From assembly GCA_964588705.1 (NCBI GenBank), contig CAZPQV010000033.1, positions 1 through 22,707 on the forward strand: a stretch of DNA of 22,707 nucleotides, written 5' to 3'. This document shows positions 1 through 8,384 of the stretch, in pieces (within the stretch, counting starts at the first letter, position 1; every line of letters starts with the position of its first letter). This DNA is from CAZPQV01 sp964588705. Its GTDB lineage: Bacteria; Bacteroidota; Bacteroidia; Flavobacteriales; Weeksellaceae. Position numbers and translations under genes: made by a program. The notes under the pieces are model-generated. The model was not told the DNA's origin, searched no databases, and worked only from the letters and a program-made list of their open reading frames with translations.

Positions 1-129
1 CAACAACAGCAGTAAAAAATCAAGAAAAAATTCTACTTTTGAAGTGTACTGAAAAATGGGGAGCTTACACAAATCGAAGACACTTCTTGATAAGATGGTA
101 AAATCGCATAAAGTATTTTTTAAATATTA
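1..129 (+). other. 3' end or UTR of an unidentified upstream transcript
   Basis: This stretch runs into an intrinsic terminator at 130-170, so it belongs to a + strand transcript that begins left of the window. The short open stretches entering from the edge (stops near 13, 50 and 101 in the three frames) are too short to identify. A 7-bp inverted pair, GAAGTGT (41-47) and ACACTTC (80-86), could form a hairpin. No gene is assigned. Confidence 0.25.
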
Positions 130-170
130 AACCCTTTCAGAGTTTGAAACTCAGAAAGGGTTATTTTTTA
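130..170 (+). terminator. Intrinsic terminator of the upstream + strand gene
   Basis: AACCCTTTC (130-138) pairs perfectly with GAAAGGGTT (154-162). After one A-A mismatch the inner stem GAGTT/AACTC continues the helix, with a 3-nt loop at 145-147. ATTTTTTA follows directly. It insulates fumC from the gene to the left. Confidence 0.8.
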
Positions 171-195
171 TAACTTTATAGAAAATCATAAAATA

Positions 196-1578
196 ATGGA
201 ATACAGAACAGAACACGACACCATGGGCGAAGTGCAGGTTCCTGCAGATAAATTTTGGGGCGCACAAACCGAACGTTCAAGAAATAATTTCAAAATCGGT
301 CCGGAAGCGTCGATGCCACACGAAATCATCGAAGCTTTTGCCATTCTTAAGAAAGCGGCGGCCTTTACAAATACTGATTTACGAGTTTTGCCTGCTGAAA
401 AACGTGACATGATTGCCAAAGTATGTGACGAAATCCTGGAAGGAAAACTGAACGAACAGTTTCCGTTAGTGATTTGGCAAACCGGAAGCGGAACGCAGAG
501 TAATATGAACGTGAACGAAGTGATTTCGAACCGAGCGCATGTCAATAATGGAGGGAAATTAGGTGAAAAATCAATCATTCATCCGAATGATGATGTTAAT
601 AAATCGCAAAGTTCGAATGATACTTACCCAACTGCGATGCATATTGCTGCCTACAAAAAAGTGGTAGAACACACCATTCCAGCAGTCCAAAAACTACGCG
701 ACACACTGAATGAAAAATCCAAAAAGTTTTCAAATATTGTTAAAATCGGAAGAACGCATTTAATGGATGCAACGCCTTTGACTCTAGGTCAGGAATTTTC
801 CGGTTATGTTGCTCAACTGGATTATGCTTTGAAAGCAATTCACCATACTTTACCTCACCTTTCCGAACTCGCATTGGGCGGAACTGCTGTTGGTACAGGG
901 CTAAACACTCCAAACGGTTACGACGCAAAAGCCGCTGATTATATCGCAAGTTTTACAGGACTTCCTTTTAAAACTGCAAAAAATAAGTTTGAAGCATTGG
1001 CTGCACACGACGCCATTGTAGAAACTCATGGTGCACTAAAACAATTGGCAGTTGCACTTTACAAAATTGCTCAGGACATCAGATTACTGGCATCAGGACC
1101 GCGCTCTGGAATCGGTGAAATCTTTATTCCGGAAAATGAGCCGGGATCTTCCATTATGCCGGGTAAAGTAAATCCAACACAAAACGAGGCTTTAACGATG
1201 GTTTGTGCACAGGTTTTAGGGAACGATACCACGATTTCTTTTTCGGGAACTCAGGGGAATTATGAACTGAACGTTTTCAAACCGGTGATGGCTTATAACT
1301 TTTTACAATCGGCACAACTTTTAGGAGATGCCTGCATTTCTTTCAATGACCATTGTGCTGTTGGCATCGAGGCCAATGAACCGAGAATTAAAGAATTGGT
1401 GGATAAATCTTTGATGTTGGTTACGGCTTTAAACACGCATATCGGCTACGATAATGCTGCAAAAATTGCCAAAACCGCACATAAAAACGGAACAACTCTT
1501 AAAGAAGAAGCCATCAATCTTGGATTGCTGACCGCAGAGCAGTTTGATGAGTGGGTGAAACCGGAGGATATGGTTTAA
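196..1578 (+). CDS. fumC: Class II fumarate hydratase (fumarase C)
   Basis: Interconverts fumarate and L-malate in the TCA cycle; cytoplasmic, iron-independent homotetramer of the fumarase/aspartase superfamily. The 460-aa length is typical. The substrate-site motif GSGTQSNMN lies near residues 97-105. The acid/base region GRTHLMDATP places His188 exactly where the E. coli enzyme has it. The superfamily signature GSSIMPGKVNP carries Ser318 and Ser319, the catalytic serine loop. The ATG at 196 opens the conserved N-terminus with WGAQTERSRNNF. The gene is monocistronic: a terminator lies on each side and the next gene is convergent. A weak -7-like TAACTTTA (171-178) precedes it; there is no clear Shine-Dalgarno site, as usual in this phylum. 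Confidence 0.97.
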   Translation: MEYRTEHDTMGEVQVPADKFWGAQTERSRNNFKIGPEASMPHEIIEAFAILKKAAAFTNTDLRVLPAEKRDMIAKVCDEILEGKLNEQFPLVIWQTGSGTQSNMNVNEVISNRAHVNNGGKLGEKSIIHPNDDVNKSQSSNDTYPTAMHIAAYKKVVEHTIPAVQKLRDTLNEKSKKFSNIVKIGRTHLMDATPLTLGQEFSGYVAQLDYALKAIHHTLPHLSELALGGTAVGTGLNTPNGYDAKAADYIASFTGLPFKTAKNKFEALAAHDAIVETHGALKQLAVALYKIAQDIRLLASGPRSGIGEIFIPENEPGSSIMPGKVNPTQNEALTMVCAQVLGNDTTISFSGTQGNYELNVFKPVMAYNFLQSAQLLGDACISFNDHCAVGIEANEPRIKELVDKSLMLVTALNTHIGYDNAAKIAKTAHKNGTTLKEEAINLGLLTAEQFDEWVKPEDMV

Positions 1579-1623
1579 AAAGCTAGATGATGGAAGTTTG
1601 TAGTCGAAAGACGGAAGAAAAAC

Positions 1624-1656
1624 GTTGTTAGGCAGTGAAGTTCTAACAATTTTTTC
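1624..1656. terminator. Bidirectional terminator between fumC and the ABC ATPase gene
   Basis: TTGTTAG (1625-1631) pairs with CTAACAA (1643-1649), extended by a G-U pair, with an 11-nt loop. TTTTT follows on +. On - the stem is followed by GTTTTTC, so the one hairpin can end both convergent transcripts. Confidence 0.65.
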
Positions 1657-1670
1657 ATTTCTATTAAATG

Positions 1671-2396
1671 CTAAACAGGACTTTCCGTTTCAACTTCAGA
1701 AGTTCCGGAAAAGAAATCCTCCAGTTCTCGTAGTGTTTCAGGATTGGTTTTGATATCCTTTACAATTTCTCCTTTATTTAAAAGCACAATTCTGTTGCTC
1801 ACTTCGGTGGTGTGCGCAAGATCGTGGCTGGAAATCAGAAAAGTGACCTGTTCGGTCTCAGTCCAGGTTTTGATAAGTTTTTTAAGCTTGATTTGAGTAG
1901 ACGGATCGAGGTTTGCAAATGGTTCATCCAAAACAATGATTTCGGGTTTTCCAACTAATGCACCAACAATTCCAACCTTTTTTTGGTTTCCTTTCGAAAG
2001 GTCGCGGATATACTTTCTCCCATTGAGAATTTCACCATTAAAGAAATCTTCAAACTGTTTCAAGAAAGAATCGACATCAGCTTTTGATTTTCCGCGAAGT
2101 TCCCCAAGGAAATAAAAATACTCTTCCGGCGTAAGATATCCGATCAGAAAACTATCATCAATAAATGCAGAGACACGGTTTTTCCATTCTTCAGACTCGT
2201 TTACTTTTGCTCCGGCTATTGAAATATATCCGGAACTCGGTTGGATTAAATCCAATAACAAACTGAAAAGTGTCGTTTTTCCGGCACCATTATTTCCAAC
2301 CAAACCAAAACTTTCTCCCTGTGGAATTTCAAGATGGGTAATATCAAGCACCTTAGTTCCATTGTAAACTTTGGATATGTTTTCTACTTTTATCAT
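1671..2396 (-). CDS. ABC transporter ATP-binding protein
   Basis: Cytoplasmic ATPase subunit of an ABC transporter, 241 aa, a single nucleotide-binding domain. In order: Walker A GNNGAGKTT (about residues 37-45), signature LSKGNQKK (the usual LSGGQ is replaced by LSKGN, as in several ABC-2-type ATPases), Walker B IIVLDEPFANLDP, and the switch-histidine motif SSHDL. It starts 15 bp after the DUF5687 membrane gene, its likely permease partner. Substrate is not deducible; drug or lipid-linked export is typical for this type. The acidic tail after about residue 225 has no recognised function. Confidence 0.9.
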   Translation of the reverse strand: MIKVENISKVYNGTKVLDITHLEIPQGESFGLVGNNGAGKTTLFSLLLDLIQPSSGYISIAGAKVNESEEWKNRVSAFIDDSFLIGYLTPEEYFYFLGELRGKSKADVDSFLKQFEDFFNGEILNGRKYIRDLSKGNQKKVGIVGALVGKPEIIVLDEPFANLDPSTQIKLKKLIKTWTETEQVTFLISSHDLAHTTEVSNRIVLLNKGEIVKDIKTNPETLRELEDFFSGTSEVETESPV

Positions 2397-2411
2397 GATT
2401 TCTTTTTTTAA

Positions 2412-3884
2412 TTAATTGATTTTTTTGAATGCTTCAAGTGTGGAATATTTTTCAGTCCGGTACACTTTTACAATCAAATCAAAAATAAAATTTCTCAACA
2501 AAAATCCTATGATTCCCAAAACGCCTAATGCCACAACCGCTGCAATCTGATCGAAAAGATTATTGACGAATCCGTAAACTAAAATCGGAACGAGCATTTG
2601 CGGAATCAGTAAGAGAACCGTCTTCATATTAAAGCTGTTTTTACCGCCACCGAATGTTTTGGCAGAGGAATTAAGATCGATTGCCTGTTTGTTGAAAGCG
2701 CCTGCCAAAAGTGTGATATAAGAATTAACGCCGAGATTATAAAGTCCTGATGCAAAGATTGTTAGCCAAGTTTCCCATCCAAAATAAAGATACGCTAATG
2801 ACAGAACAAGCGATACTAAAGTTCCTAAAACAATCAGCGACCATTTTCCTTGAAGATATTGTTTATAAGGCACATTAAGCGTCATCATCAACGGATAATA
2901 AGTGCTGTCCCACGCCGGAACTCTTTGTCCAAAAACAAATAAAAATCCTCCCGATACAAAAATAGAAACAAAGAGTTTTCCAAAATGGCTGTCACTGTAG
3001 GCACCATTAAACATAAACAAACCGTAAAACAGAAACAGAACGCTCATGAGTAATGCTGAGCGTGCAGCTTTGCTTCTTTTCAGCAGACGGATATCATTAT
3101 TGATGAACGTTCCCATCACGCCAAACTGATTGAGAAACTCGATGTTTTCAGTTTTTCCTTCTACTTTTTTCAGCTCCAGACCTTCATCCAGATAAAATGT
3201 GTTACTAATCGTTTTATAAGAATAATAGGCAACAACCGCTGTTAGTAATATTGGAATTAAAAATGCTCCCGGCACTGCATAAAGCGAATAAAATACCGGT
3301 TCGAAAATGGAAGTCAGCTTTATAATTCCAAAGTATTCCAAAACGCCAAAAGCAACCATTATTCCGGCAACGGCATACAACACTTTGTCTTTTCCGTTAA
3401 GTAAAATATTCAAAAAATTATTGAAGTAAAATATGAACAGTGTTCCAATTAAAAACATCAAAGCTCCTAATATAGAAAAGCCACCATCAACAATTAAAAG
3501 TAACGCAAACGGCACCAGAAACAGCAGATTTCCCCAATTGAAAAAGTGTGCAAAGGTCTTGATGATGGTGTAATTAACGATTTTGTATTTGGGAATATTC
3601 ATCGTTAAAAATGGCTTCACATTCTGGGTTGGCATCTGCTGCCAGAAATAGCGCATCACCAAATCTAAAGCCCAATAATAAATAAAATATCGGCTTAATA
3701 CTTTTAAAGGATCATCTGACATTTCCTCCTTTGCATAGAAATACAGGAGAAAAGGAAGGCCAACCATCATCATTAAAAACCAAAGCATTCCGAGGATTGA
3801 TAAGATTTTCAGGAATAAATTGGTTCCCAGTTGTGGATTTCTGAAAAAATTCTTGATTTCGAGTTGTAAAAGCCGCAAATACAT
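2412..3884 (-). CDS. DUF5687 family membrane protein, ABC-type permease partner
   Basis: Integral membrane protein, 490 aa, with roughly ten or more hydrophobic segments. They include one near residues 28-50, a run between about 105 and 210, and further segments from 275 to the C-terminus. The family (DUF5687) is known from Bacteroidota and usually sits beside an ABC ATPase, as here. The N-terminus MYLRLLQLEIKNFFRNPQ, a short amphipathic stretch before the first membrane span, resembles ABC-2 permeases. It probably forms the transport channel with the downstream ATPase, perhaps as a dimer. Substrate unknown. It follows recN by 52 bp with no evident terminator between them. Confidence 0.8.
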   Translation of the reverse strand: MYLRLLQLEIKNFFRNPQLGTNLFLKILSILGMLWFLMMMVGLPFLLYFYAKEEMSDDPLKVLSRYFIYYWALDLVMRYFWQQMPTQNVKPFLTMNIPKYKIVNYTIIKTFAHFFNWGNLLFLVPFALLLIVDGGFSILGALMFLIGTLFIFYFNNFLNILLNGKDKVLYAVAGIMVAFGVLEYFGIIKLTSIFEPVFYSLYAVPGAFLIPILLTAVVAYYSYKTISNTFYLDEGLELKKVEGKTENIEFLNQFGVMGTFINNDIRLLKRSKAARSALLMSVLFLFYGLFMFNGAYSDSHFGKLFVSIFVSGGFLFVFGQRVPAWDSTYYPLMMTLNVPYKQYLQGKWSLIVLGTLVSLVLSLAYLYFGWETWLTIFASGLYNLGVNSYITLLAGAFNKQAIDLNSSAKTFGGGKNSFNMKTVLLLIPQMLVPILVYGFVNNLFDQIAAVVALGVLGIIGFLLRNFIFDLIVKVYRTEKYSTLEAFKKIN

Positions 3885-3936
3885 TCTGTTACTTTTACAT
3901 ATTTGTTGAAGAATGAGGGAAATTGTTACACTAAAA

Positions 3937-5586
3937 TTACTTCATCAGTTCTTCCGCCTGTTTCAGCGCGGCATCCGTAATTTTAGAACCGGAGAGAAGC
4001 TGTGCAATTTCCTGCAGTTTTTCCTTTGAGTTTAATGGAATGATATTCGACTTTGTTCTGCCTGAAATTTCGTCTTTTACCACTTTGTAGTTGTTATCGC
4101 CTTTTGCTGCAACTTGTGCCAAGTGCGTAATCACAATCAGTTGTAAATCTTTGGACATTTCCTTCATCACTTTGCCCATTTCGTCGGCAACTTTTCCGGA
4201 AACACCGGTATCGATTTCGTCTAAAATCAACGTTGGCAGTTCTGCATTTTCAGCCATTATTTTCTTTACCGCCAACATTACGCGGGAACGTTCTCCACCG
4301 GAAATGGCGGTTTGAATTGCCTTTAGCGGAAAACCTGAATTCGCCTGAAACAAAATCTCAATCTTCTCCTTTCCAAAGGGATTATAATCTTTTGCTTCGG
4401 AAAGCTGCACTTCAATTATGGCTTTTTCAAGTCCGAGTTGCTTTAGCAAAGTTTCAATTTTTTTAGTAAAAACCGGTGCTGATTTTCTTCGGTTTTCTGA
4501 AAGTTTTGATGAGAGATCTTCCAGATCAATGTAAATGTCAGCCAGTTTTTCTTCGGTTTCGGCAATATAATTTTCAAGTTCTGCAAAACCGCTTTGTTCA
4601 CCTGCAATTTTATCTCGAATGATAGCAAGTTCTTCTACAGTATTTACATTATGCTTCAGAAAAAGTGAATTTATTCTGTTGATTTTATCATTTAAATCTT
4701 CCAAAACCTCCGGATTAATCTCAATTTCTTCTGCCTTACTCTGAAGCTCGAAAAGAATATCCTTCAGCTCGATAAAATTTCCTTCAAAACGTTCTTTCAA
4801 TAAGGTAAACTCATGCGACAGATCTGCCACTTTTGAAAGTTTGTTTTTAGCATCGAGTAAACCATCAAGTATTCCGACTTCTTCCGCATCAAATCGCGCA
4901 AAAATTCCGGAAAGATTTTCTGAAATAGAACCTGCATTTTCCTGTGTTGAAAGTTTACTCTGTAAATCCTCAAGATCGGTTTCGTCAAGATTGGCTTCAA
5001 GAAGTTCATTCAGTAAAAATTCTTTATAATCAGATTCTTTATTCCCTTCGGAAAGTTGTTTTTTCAACTTTTCCAGTTCTTTTTCAAGCGATTTAGCATG
5101 AGAAAAAGTCTGCTGATATTTTGAAATGAGGGTTTTATTTTTCGAAAGTCCATCAATGATACTGAACTGATATTCCTCCGAAAAAAGATTAGACGTTTCA
5201 AACTGCGAATGAATATCTACCAGATTTGAAGAAAGATTTCTTAGCACTTCCAACGTGACGGGAACATCATTTACAAAAGCTCTAGATTTTCCTGCGGGAA
5301 GAATTTCACGACGGATAATCGTTTGATTTTCAAAATCAAGGTCGTTATCGTCAAAGAATGGTTTTAAATTTTCTGAAACTGCGAACTCAGCTTCTACAAC
5401 ACTTTTCTTTTCAGAATCGGCAATGGATTTTAAATCGGCTCTTTCACCCAAAATCAATCGCAAAGCACCAAGAATAATGGATTTTCCGGCACCCGTTTCA
5501 CCGGTTATCACCTGAAGTCCTTTGTTCAGGTCAATATCAAGTGAATCAATCAGTGCAAAATTTTGGATGAAAATTCTGTTCAGCAT
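3937..5586 (-). CDS. recN: DNA repair protein RecN
   Basis: SMC-like ATPase acting early in recombinational repair of double-strand breaks; 549 aa, normal for the family. An N-terminal ATPase half has Walker A GETGAGKS (residues 29-36). The middle (about 150-370) is rich in E/K/L and predicted coiled coil. The C-terminal half has the signature AISGGERSR and Walker B LPTLILDEIDTGVSG, followed by VITHLAQVAA. The ATG at 5586 matches the conserved start MLNRIFIQNFALID. A perfect -7 element lies only five bases upstream, suggesting a leaderless transcript. In Bacteroidota recN commonly follows coaBC and a DUF4835/porD gene, as seen here, although a 416-bp spacer with a structured repeat separates it from porD. 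Confidence 0.97.
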   Translation of the reverse strand: MLNRIFIQNFALIDSLDIDLNKGLQVITGETGAGKSIILGALRLILGERADLKSIADSEKKSVVEAEFAVSENLKPFFDDNDLDFENQTIIRREILPAGKSRAFVNDVPVTLEVLRNLSSNLVDIHSQFETSNLFSEEYQFSIIDGLSKNKTLISKYQQTFSHAKSLEKELEKLKKQLSEGNKESDYKEFLLNELLEANLDETDLEDLQSKLSTQENAGSISENLSGIFARFDAEEVGILDGLLDAKNKLSKVADLSHEFTLLKERFEGNFIELKDILFELQSKAEEIEINPEVLEDLNDKINRINSLFLKHNVNTVEELAIIRDKIAGEQSGFAELENYIAETEEKLADIYIDLEDLSSKLSENRRKSAPVFTKKIETLLKQLGLEKAIIEVQLSEAKDYNPFGKEKIEILFQANSGFPLKAIQTAISGGERSRVMLAVKKIMAENAELPTLILDEIDTGVSGKVADEMGKVMKEMSKDLQLIVITHLAQVAAKGDNNYKVVKDEISGRTKSNIIPLNSKEKLQEIAQLLSGSKITDAALKQAEELMK

Positions 5587-5590
5587 GGTG

Positions 5591-5598
5591 CAAAAATA
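5591..5598 (-). promoter_or_regulatory. Predicted -7 element for recN, next to the start codon
   Basis: On the - strand TATTTTTG matches TAnnTTTG exactly. Only CACC separates it from the ATG at 5586, so initiation would fall at or next to the start codon. No good TTTG -33 box is seen at the usual 19-21 bp spacing, which lowers confidence. Confidence 0.45.
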
Positions 5599-5686
5599 CG
5601 GAAACTAAAGAAATTTATTTGAAAGAAAAACGTTTAAGAGTATTAAAAATAAAAGATAAAACCGTAGTGAATTTGAGAATTTTTTG

Positions 5687-5835
5687 AACGCAAAGATTTT
5701 TACTGATTTATTTAATATTTTAAGATAGCAAAGTTGACGAATACATTCGTCGTAAAGCGTTCGCTTTTACAAATTCGCTTGTGAATTATGCTTTGCTCAC
5801 TAACACTTTTAGATATAATTTGGAAACTTTGCGTT
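5687..5835 (+). repeat. Structured intergenic repeat, copy 1 (149 bp)
   Basis: The ends are perfect 9-bp inverted repeats, AACGCAAAG (5687-5695) and CTTTGCGTT (5827-5835). Inside is a second perfect pair, AGCAAAG (5727-5733) and CTTTGCT (5791-5797). It encloses three small hairpins: GACGAAT/ATTCGTC (5736-5751), AAAGCG/CGCTTT (5754-5767) and AATTCGC/GTGAATT (5772-5787). About 80% identical by hand alignment to 13139-13286, in the same orientation. It fills much of the 416-bp non-coding stretch 5587-6002 and has no ORF. Confidence 0.8.
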
Positions 5836-5849
5836 AAAAAATATAAGAC

Positions 5850-5913
5850 AATCATTATCTGCTATTTATAATAATCATGATTATTGTGCGCTCATCGAAA
5901 AACAGATAAGATT
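5850..5913 (-). terminator. Long imperfect hairpin after porD, possible terminator
   Basis: AATCATTATCTG (5850-5861) pairs with CAGATAAGATT (5903-5913) with one bulged base. The perfect 16-bp palindrome AATAATCATGATTATT (5870-5885) sits inside. Read on -, the stem is followed by GTCTTATATTTTTT, which would suit termination of the coaBC-porD transcript. The large loop makes this uncertain. The rest of 5914-6002 holds nothing recognisable. Confidence 0.35.
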
Positions 5914-6002
5914 ATTAAGAATTTCAAATCGAATTGAAGCAGCAGTGAAATCTTTTTTTTCTAAAGCTAAATTTTATTTTTATCTAACTCTTTTAATGTT
6001 TT

Positions 6003-6908
6003 TTACTTCCACTTATTCCACTTGCTTTCAGTGTCTTTAGGCGAGAAGGTATTCATCAGATTTTTCAGGTCACTGATATTGACATTCGCATTATTTCCGC
6101 TTGCAAATACATCATAAATCTCATTCTTCTTACTCTCGATAAACACGTTGAAAGGATAGTTCATCTGAAAATTATTTTCAAATGGTTTCAATCTCATCAA
6201 AGCATCAAAAATTGATTTTTTGGCATTTGCAGGGTTTTGGTTGGAAAGATTATCCAAACCGTTTCTGTGGTATGTATACCAGGCGCTGCGAAGCACTGCA
6301 TTTTCAGGTTTCAGAAGATTATCAATCAGGCCGGCTCTCGTCCTTGGACCTTCTACAACAGACCACCCTCCAAATCTTTGATTTTGAGAATTCTGTGAAA
6401 TTTTTTGAGCCATCTGAAACCATTGTTGTCCGCCATTATTCTGAAAACTGTCACCATCATAACCTAAAATGGTGTACGCGTAAAAACTGATAACGTCAAT
6501 TAAATTCTTTCCGGAAAACTGTCTTTCGTTGAACACCAGATTCTCGTTTTCGTTGTATTCGAAAGCAAAATTGGAGTCGTTAAGATTTAGCAAAGGAGAT
6601 TCGTAAGTGGTGTTGAAAACCGGACGAACCGCCTGCACCACAATCGTGGATTTAAAAGAATTATTCCCTTCCCTTGAATTGATAATTATCGAAAAATTAC
6701 ATTTGATCTTTTCAAAATTCTGAAGTTTCTTACCGGTCCAACTCGTATTGTTGATGAAATCCTGAAGACTTTTCTCCAAAGTTTTATACACCTGAACATT
6801 ACTCCCTCCAAGCTGACTGTAATTTATATTTACTTTCGCCAACAATTCCTGCGAAAATGCAAAGTTGCCTAGCATGAAAAAGGAAAGCAAAAAGAAAATT
6901 TTCTTCAT
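6003..6908 (-). CDS. porD: DUF4835 family protein, type IX secretion protein PorD
   Basis: Exported protein of 301 aa with a clear signal peptide (residues 1-19; the hydrophobic core ends AFSQ, cleavage before ELLAK). The body matches the DUF4835 family, annotated as PorD of the Bacteroidota type IX secretion system. Conserved-looking blocks are INYSQLGGSNVQVYKTLE, an N-terminal stretch with TSWTG, FYAYTILGYDGDSF, and a C-terminal FNVFIESKKNEI. Its exact role in secretion is not established from sequence. It lies 34 bp after coaBC and upstream of recN, the order commonly seen for this family. Start chosen at the ATG opening MKKIFFLLSFF. Family assignment rests on recognition, not a search. 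Confidence 0.85.
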   Translation of the reverse strand: MKKIFFLLSFFMLGNFAFSQELLAKVNINYSQLGGSNVQVYKTLEKSLQDFINNTSWTGKKLQNFEKIKCNFSIIINSREGNNSFKSTIVVQAVRPVFNTTYESPLLNLNDSNFAFEYNENENLVFNERQFSGKNLIDVISFYAYTILGYDGDSFQNNGGQQWFQMAQKISQNSQNQRFGGWSVVEGPRTRAGLIDNLLKPENAVLRSAWYTYHRNGLDNLSNQNPANAKKSIFDALMRLKPFENNFQMNYPFNVFIESKKNEIYDVFASGNNANVNISDLKNLMNTFSPKDTESKWNKWK

Positions 6909-6942
6909 CGAATTTTATTTATCAAACGAAAAGATTTGAGTT

Positions 6943-8139
6943 TTATTTTGAGATTTTCTCTTCAACGAAATCCAAGATATCTGCCGCAACCTCATTTTTA
7001 GATTTCAAACTGAATTCTCGATTTTCAGTATGGGTGATAATCCTTATTTTATTGGTATCATTTTTAAAGCCTGCGCCTTCATCACGAAGTGAATTGAGGA
7101 CAATCATATCCAGATTTTTCTTTTCGAGCTTGCCTTTGGCATTGGCTTCTTCGTTCTGAGTTTCGAGCGCAAAACCAACCAAAAACTGATGCTGTTTCTT
7201 CTCTCCCATTGTTTTCAGAATATCGGGATTCTTCACCAGTTCAATCACCAAATCGTCATCATTTTTCTTAATTTTTTCTTTGGCAACTTCTTTTGGTGCA
7301 TAGTCGGCAACCGCTGCACTTGCAATGGCAATGTCCACATTTTCGTAATGTTTGAAAACTTCATCAAACATTTCTTTTGCGGATGTCACACGATGCACTT
7401 CAATCTCCTTATTATCAGTTTTCTGTGAAGAAGGCCCGGAAACCAAAATGACTTTCGCGCCTCTTTTTGCTGCTTCTTCCGCGATTGAAAACCCCATTTT
7501 ACCAGAAGAGTGATTCCCGATAAAACGCACCGGATCAATAGCTTCATATGTTGGTCCGGCAGTGATTAGAACAGTTTTTCCTTCAAGACTTTTATTCTGA
7601 CTGAAATAATTTTCAAGGCTTTTCAGAATCGTTTCCGGTTCAGCAAGTCTGCCCTGTCCAATAAGTCCGCTTGCCAATTCGCCGTATTCTGCGGGAATGA
7701 TGATGTGTCCGAAATCTTCAGCCAATTCAAGATTCTGTTTTGTGGACGGATGTGCATACATATCCAAATCCATCGCCGGAGCTATGAAAACCGGGCATTT
7801 AGCGGACATATAAGTTGCAATTGCAAGATTATCACACTGTCCGTGAACCATTTTCGACAAAGTGTTTGCCGTGCACGGGGCAACAAGGATTAGGTCTGCC
7901 CAAAGTGCCAAATCTACATGATTGTTCCAGGTGCCGTTTTCACGGAAAAAATCGGTTAGCACTTCATTTTTTGAAAGCGTGGAAAGCGTTAGTTTCGAAA
8001 CGAAATCTTCAGCAGCAGGCGTTAAAACAACTTTTACTTCTGCTTCTTTTTTAATGAACTCCCGAACGAGATAATTCATTTTGTAGGCAGCAATTCCTCC
8101 TGTGATAATCAGTAAAATACGTTTTCCGTGTAATGACAT
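6943..8139 (-). CDS. coaBC: Bifunctional phosphopantothenoylcysteine decarboxylase / phosphopantothenate-cysteine ligase
   Basis: Two successive steps of coenzyme A synthesis in one 398-aa cytoplasmic enzyme: CoaB joins 4'-phosphopantothenate to cysteine and the FMN-dependent CoaC domain decarboxylates the product. CoaC occupies about residues 1-180, with GGIAAYK near the start and the catalytic His74 in WNNHVDL. CoaB follows, with the nucleotide and substrate motif ITAGPTYEAIDPVRFI, then NHSSGKMG and VKNPDIL. The CoaC motif usually written PxMNxxMW reads PAMDLDMY (Asp124 for Asn). The active-site flap cysteine usually seen before GxGRM is Ser157 (LASGLIGQGRL). I believe these are lineage-typical variants. 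The gene is transcribed with porD, 34 bp downstream. Confidence 0.95.
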   Translation of the reverse strand: MSLHGKRILLIITGGIAAYKMNYLVREFIKKEAEVKVVLTPAAEDFVSKLTLSTLSKNEVLTDFFRENGTWNNHVDLALWADLILVAPCTANTLSKMVHGQCDNLAIATYMSAKCPVFIAPAMDLDMYAHPSTKQNLELAEDFGHIIIPAEYGELASGLIGQGRLAEPETILKSLENYFSQNKSLEGKTVLITAGPTYEAIDPVRFIGNHSSGKMGFSIAEEAAKRGAKVILVSGPSSQKTDNKEIEVHRVTSAKEMFDEVFKHYENVDIAIASAAVADYAPKEVAKEKIKKNDDDLVIELVKNPDILKTMGEKKQHQFLVGFALETQNEEANAKGKLEKKNLDMIVLNSLRDEGAGFKNDTNKIRIITHTENREFSLKSKNEVAADILDFVEEKISK

Positions 8140-8283
8140 GACTGAATTTTTAATCGAAACGAAGTTAAGGATTTGATTTAAAAGAGTGAAATTTAACTTT
8201 AATCATTATTTTTAATGAAAGTCCTTAATACTCTTAATAATTTTAAACCAATAAGAAATTAAGAGCAGTAAGGTTTCTTGCTT

Positions 8284-8302
8284 TCTGAGATTCTTTCAGA
8301 AT
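8284..8302 (-). repeat. Small hairpin in the spacer between coaBC and rpoZ
   Basis: TTCTGA (8284-8289) and TCAGAA (8297-8302) pair across a 7-nt loop. The surrounding bases resemble short intergenic sequences that I recall recurring in related genomes, but no second copy was noticed in this window. Confidence 0.3.
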
Positions 8303-8326
8303 GACAAACTTGCTACTAATAAACAA

Positions 8327-8362
8327 CAAAAGTCGCTCAAGGAAACCCAAAAGCGACTTTTG
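8327..8362 (-). terminator. Terminator after bamD-rpoZ
   Basis: CAAAAGTCGCT (8327-8337) pairs perfectly over 11 bp with AGCGACTTTTG (8352-8362), loop 14 nt. On -, the direction of rpoZ, the stem is followed by TTGTTTATT, a broken T-tract. It separates bamD-rpoZ from coaBC, whose ATG is about 190 bp further on. Confidence 0.6.
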
Positions 8363-8384
8363 CTAACTATTAAAAAAACACAAA

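Noticed and set aside
1..101. Partial CDS at the left edge
   Set aside because: None of the three short frames can be tied to a family, so no CDS is called.
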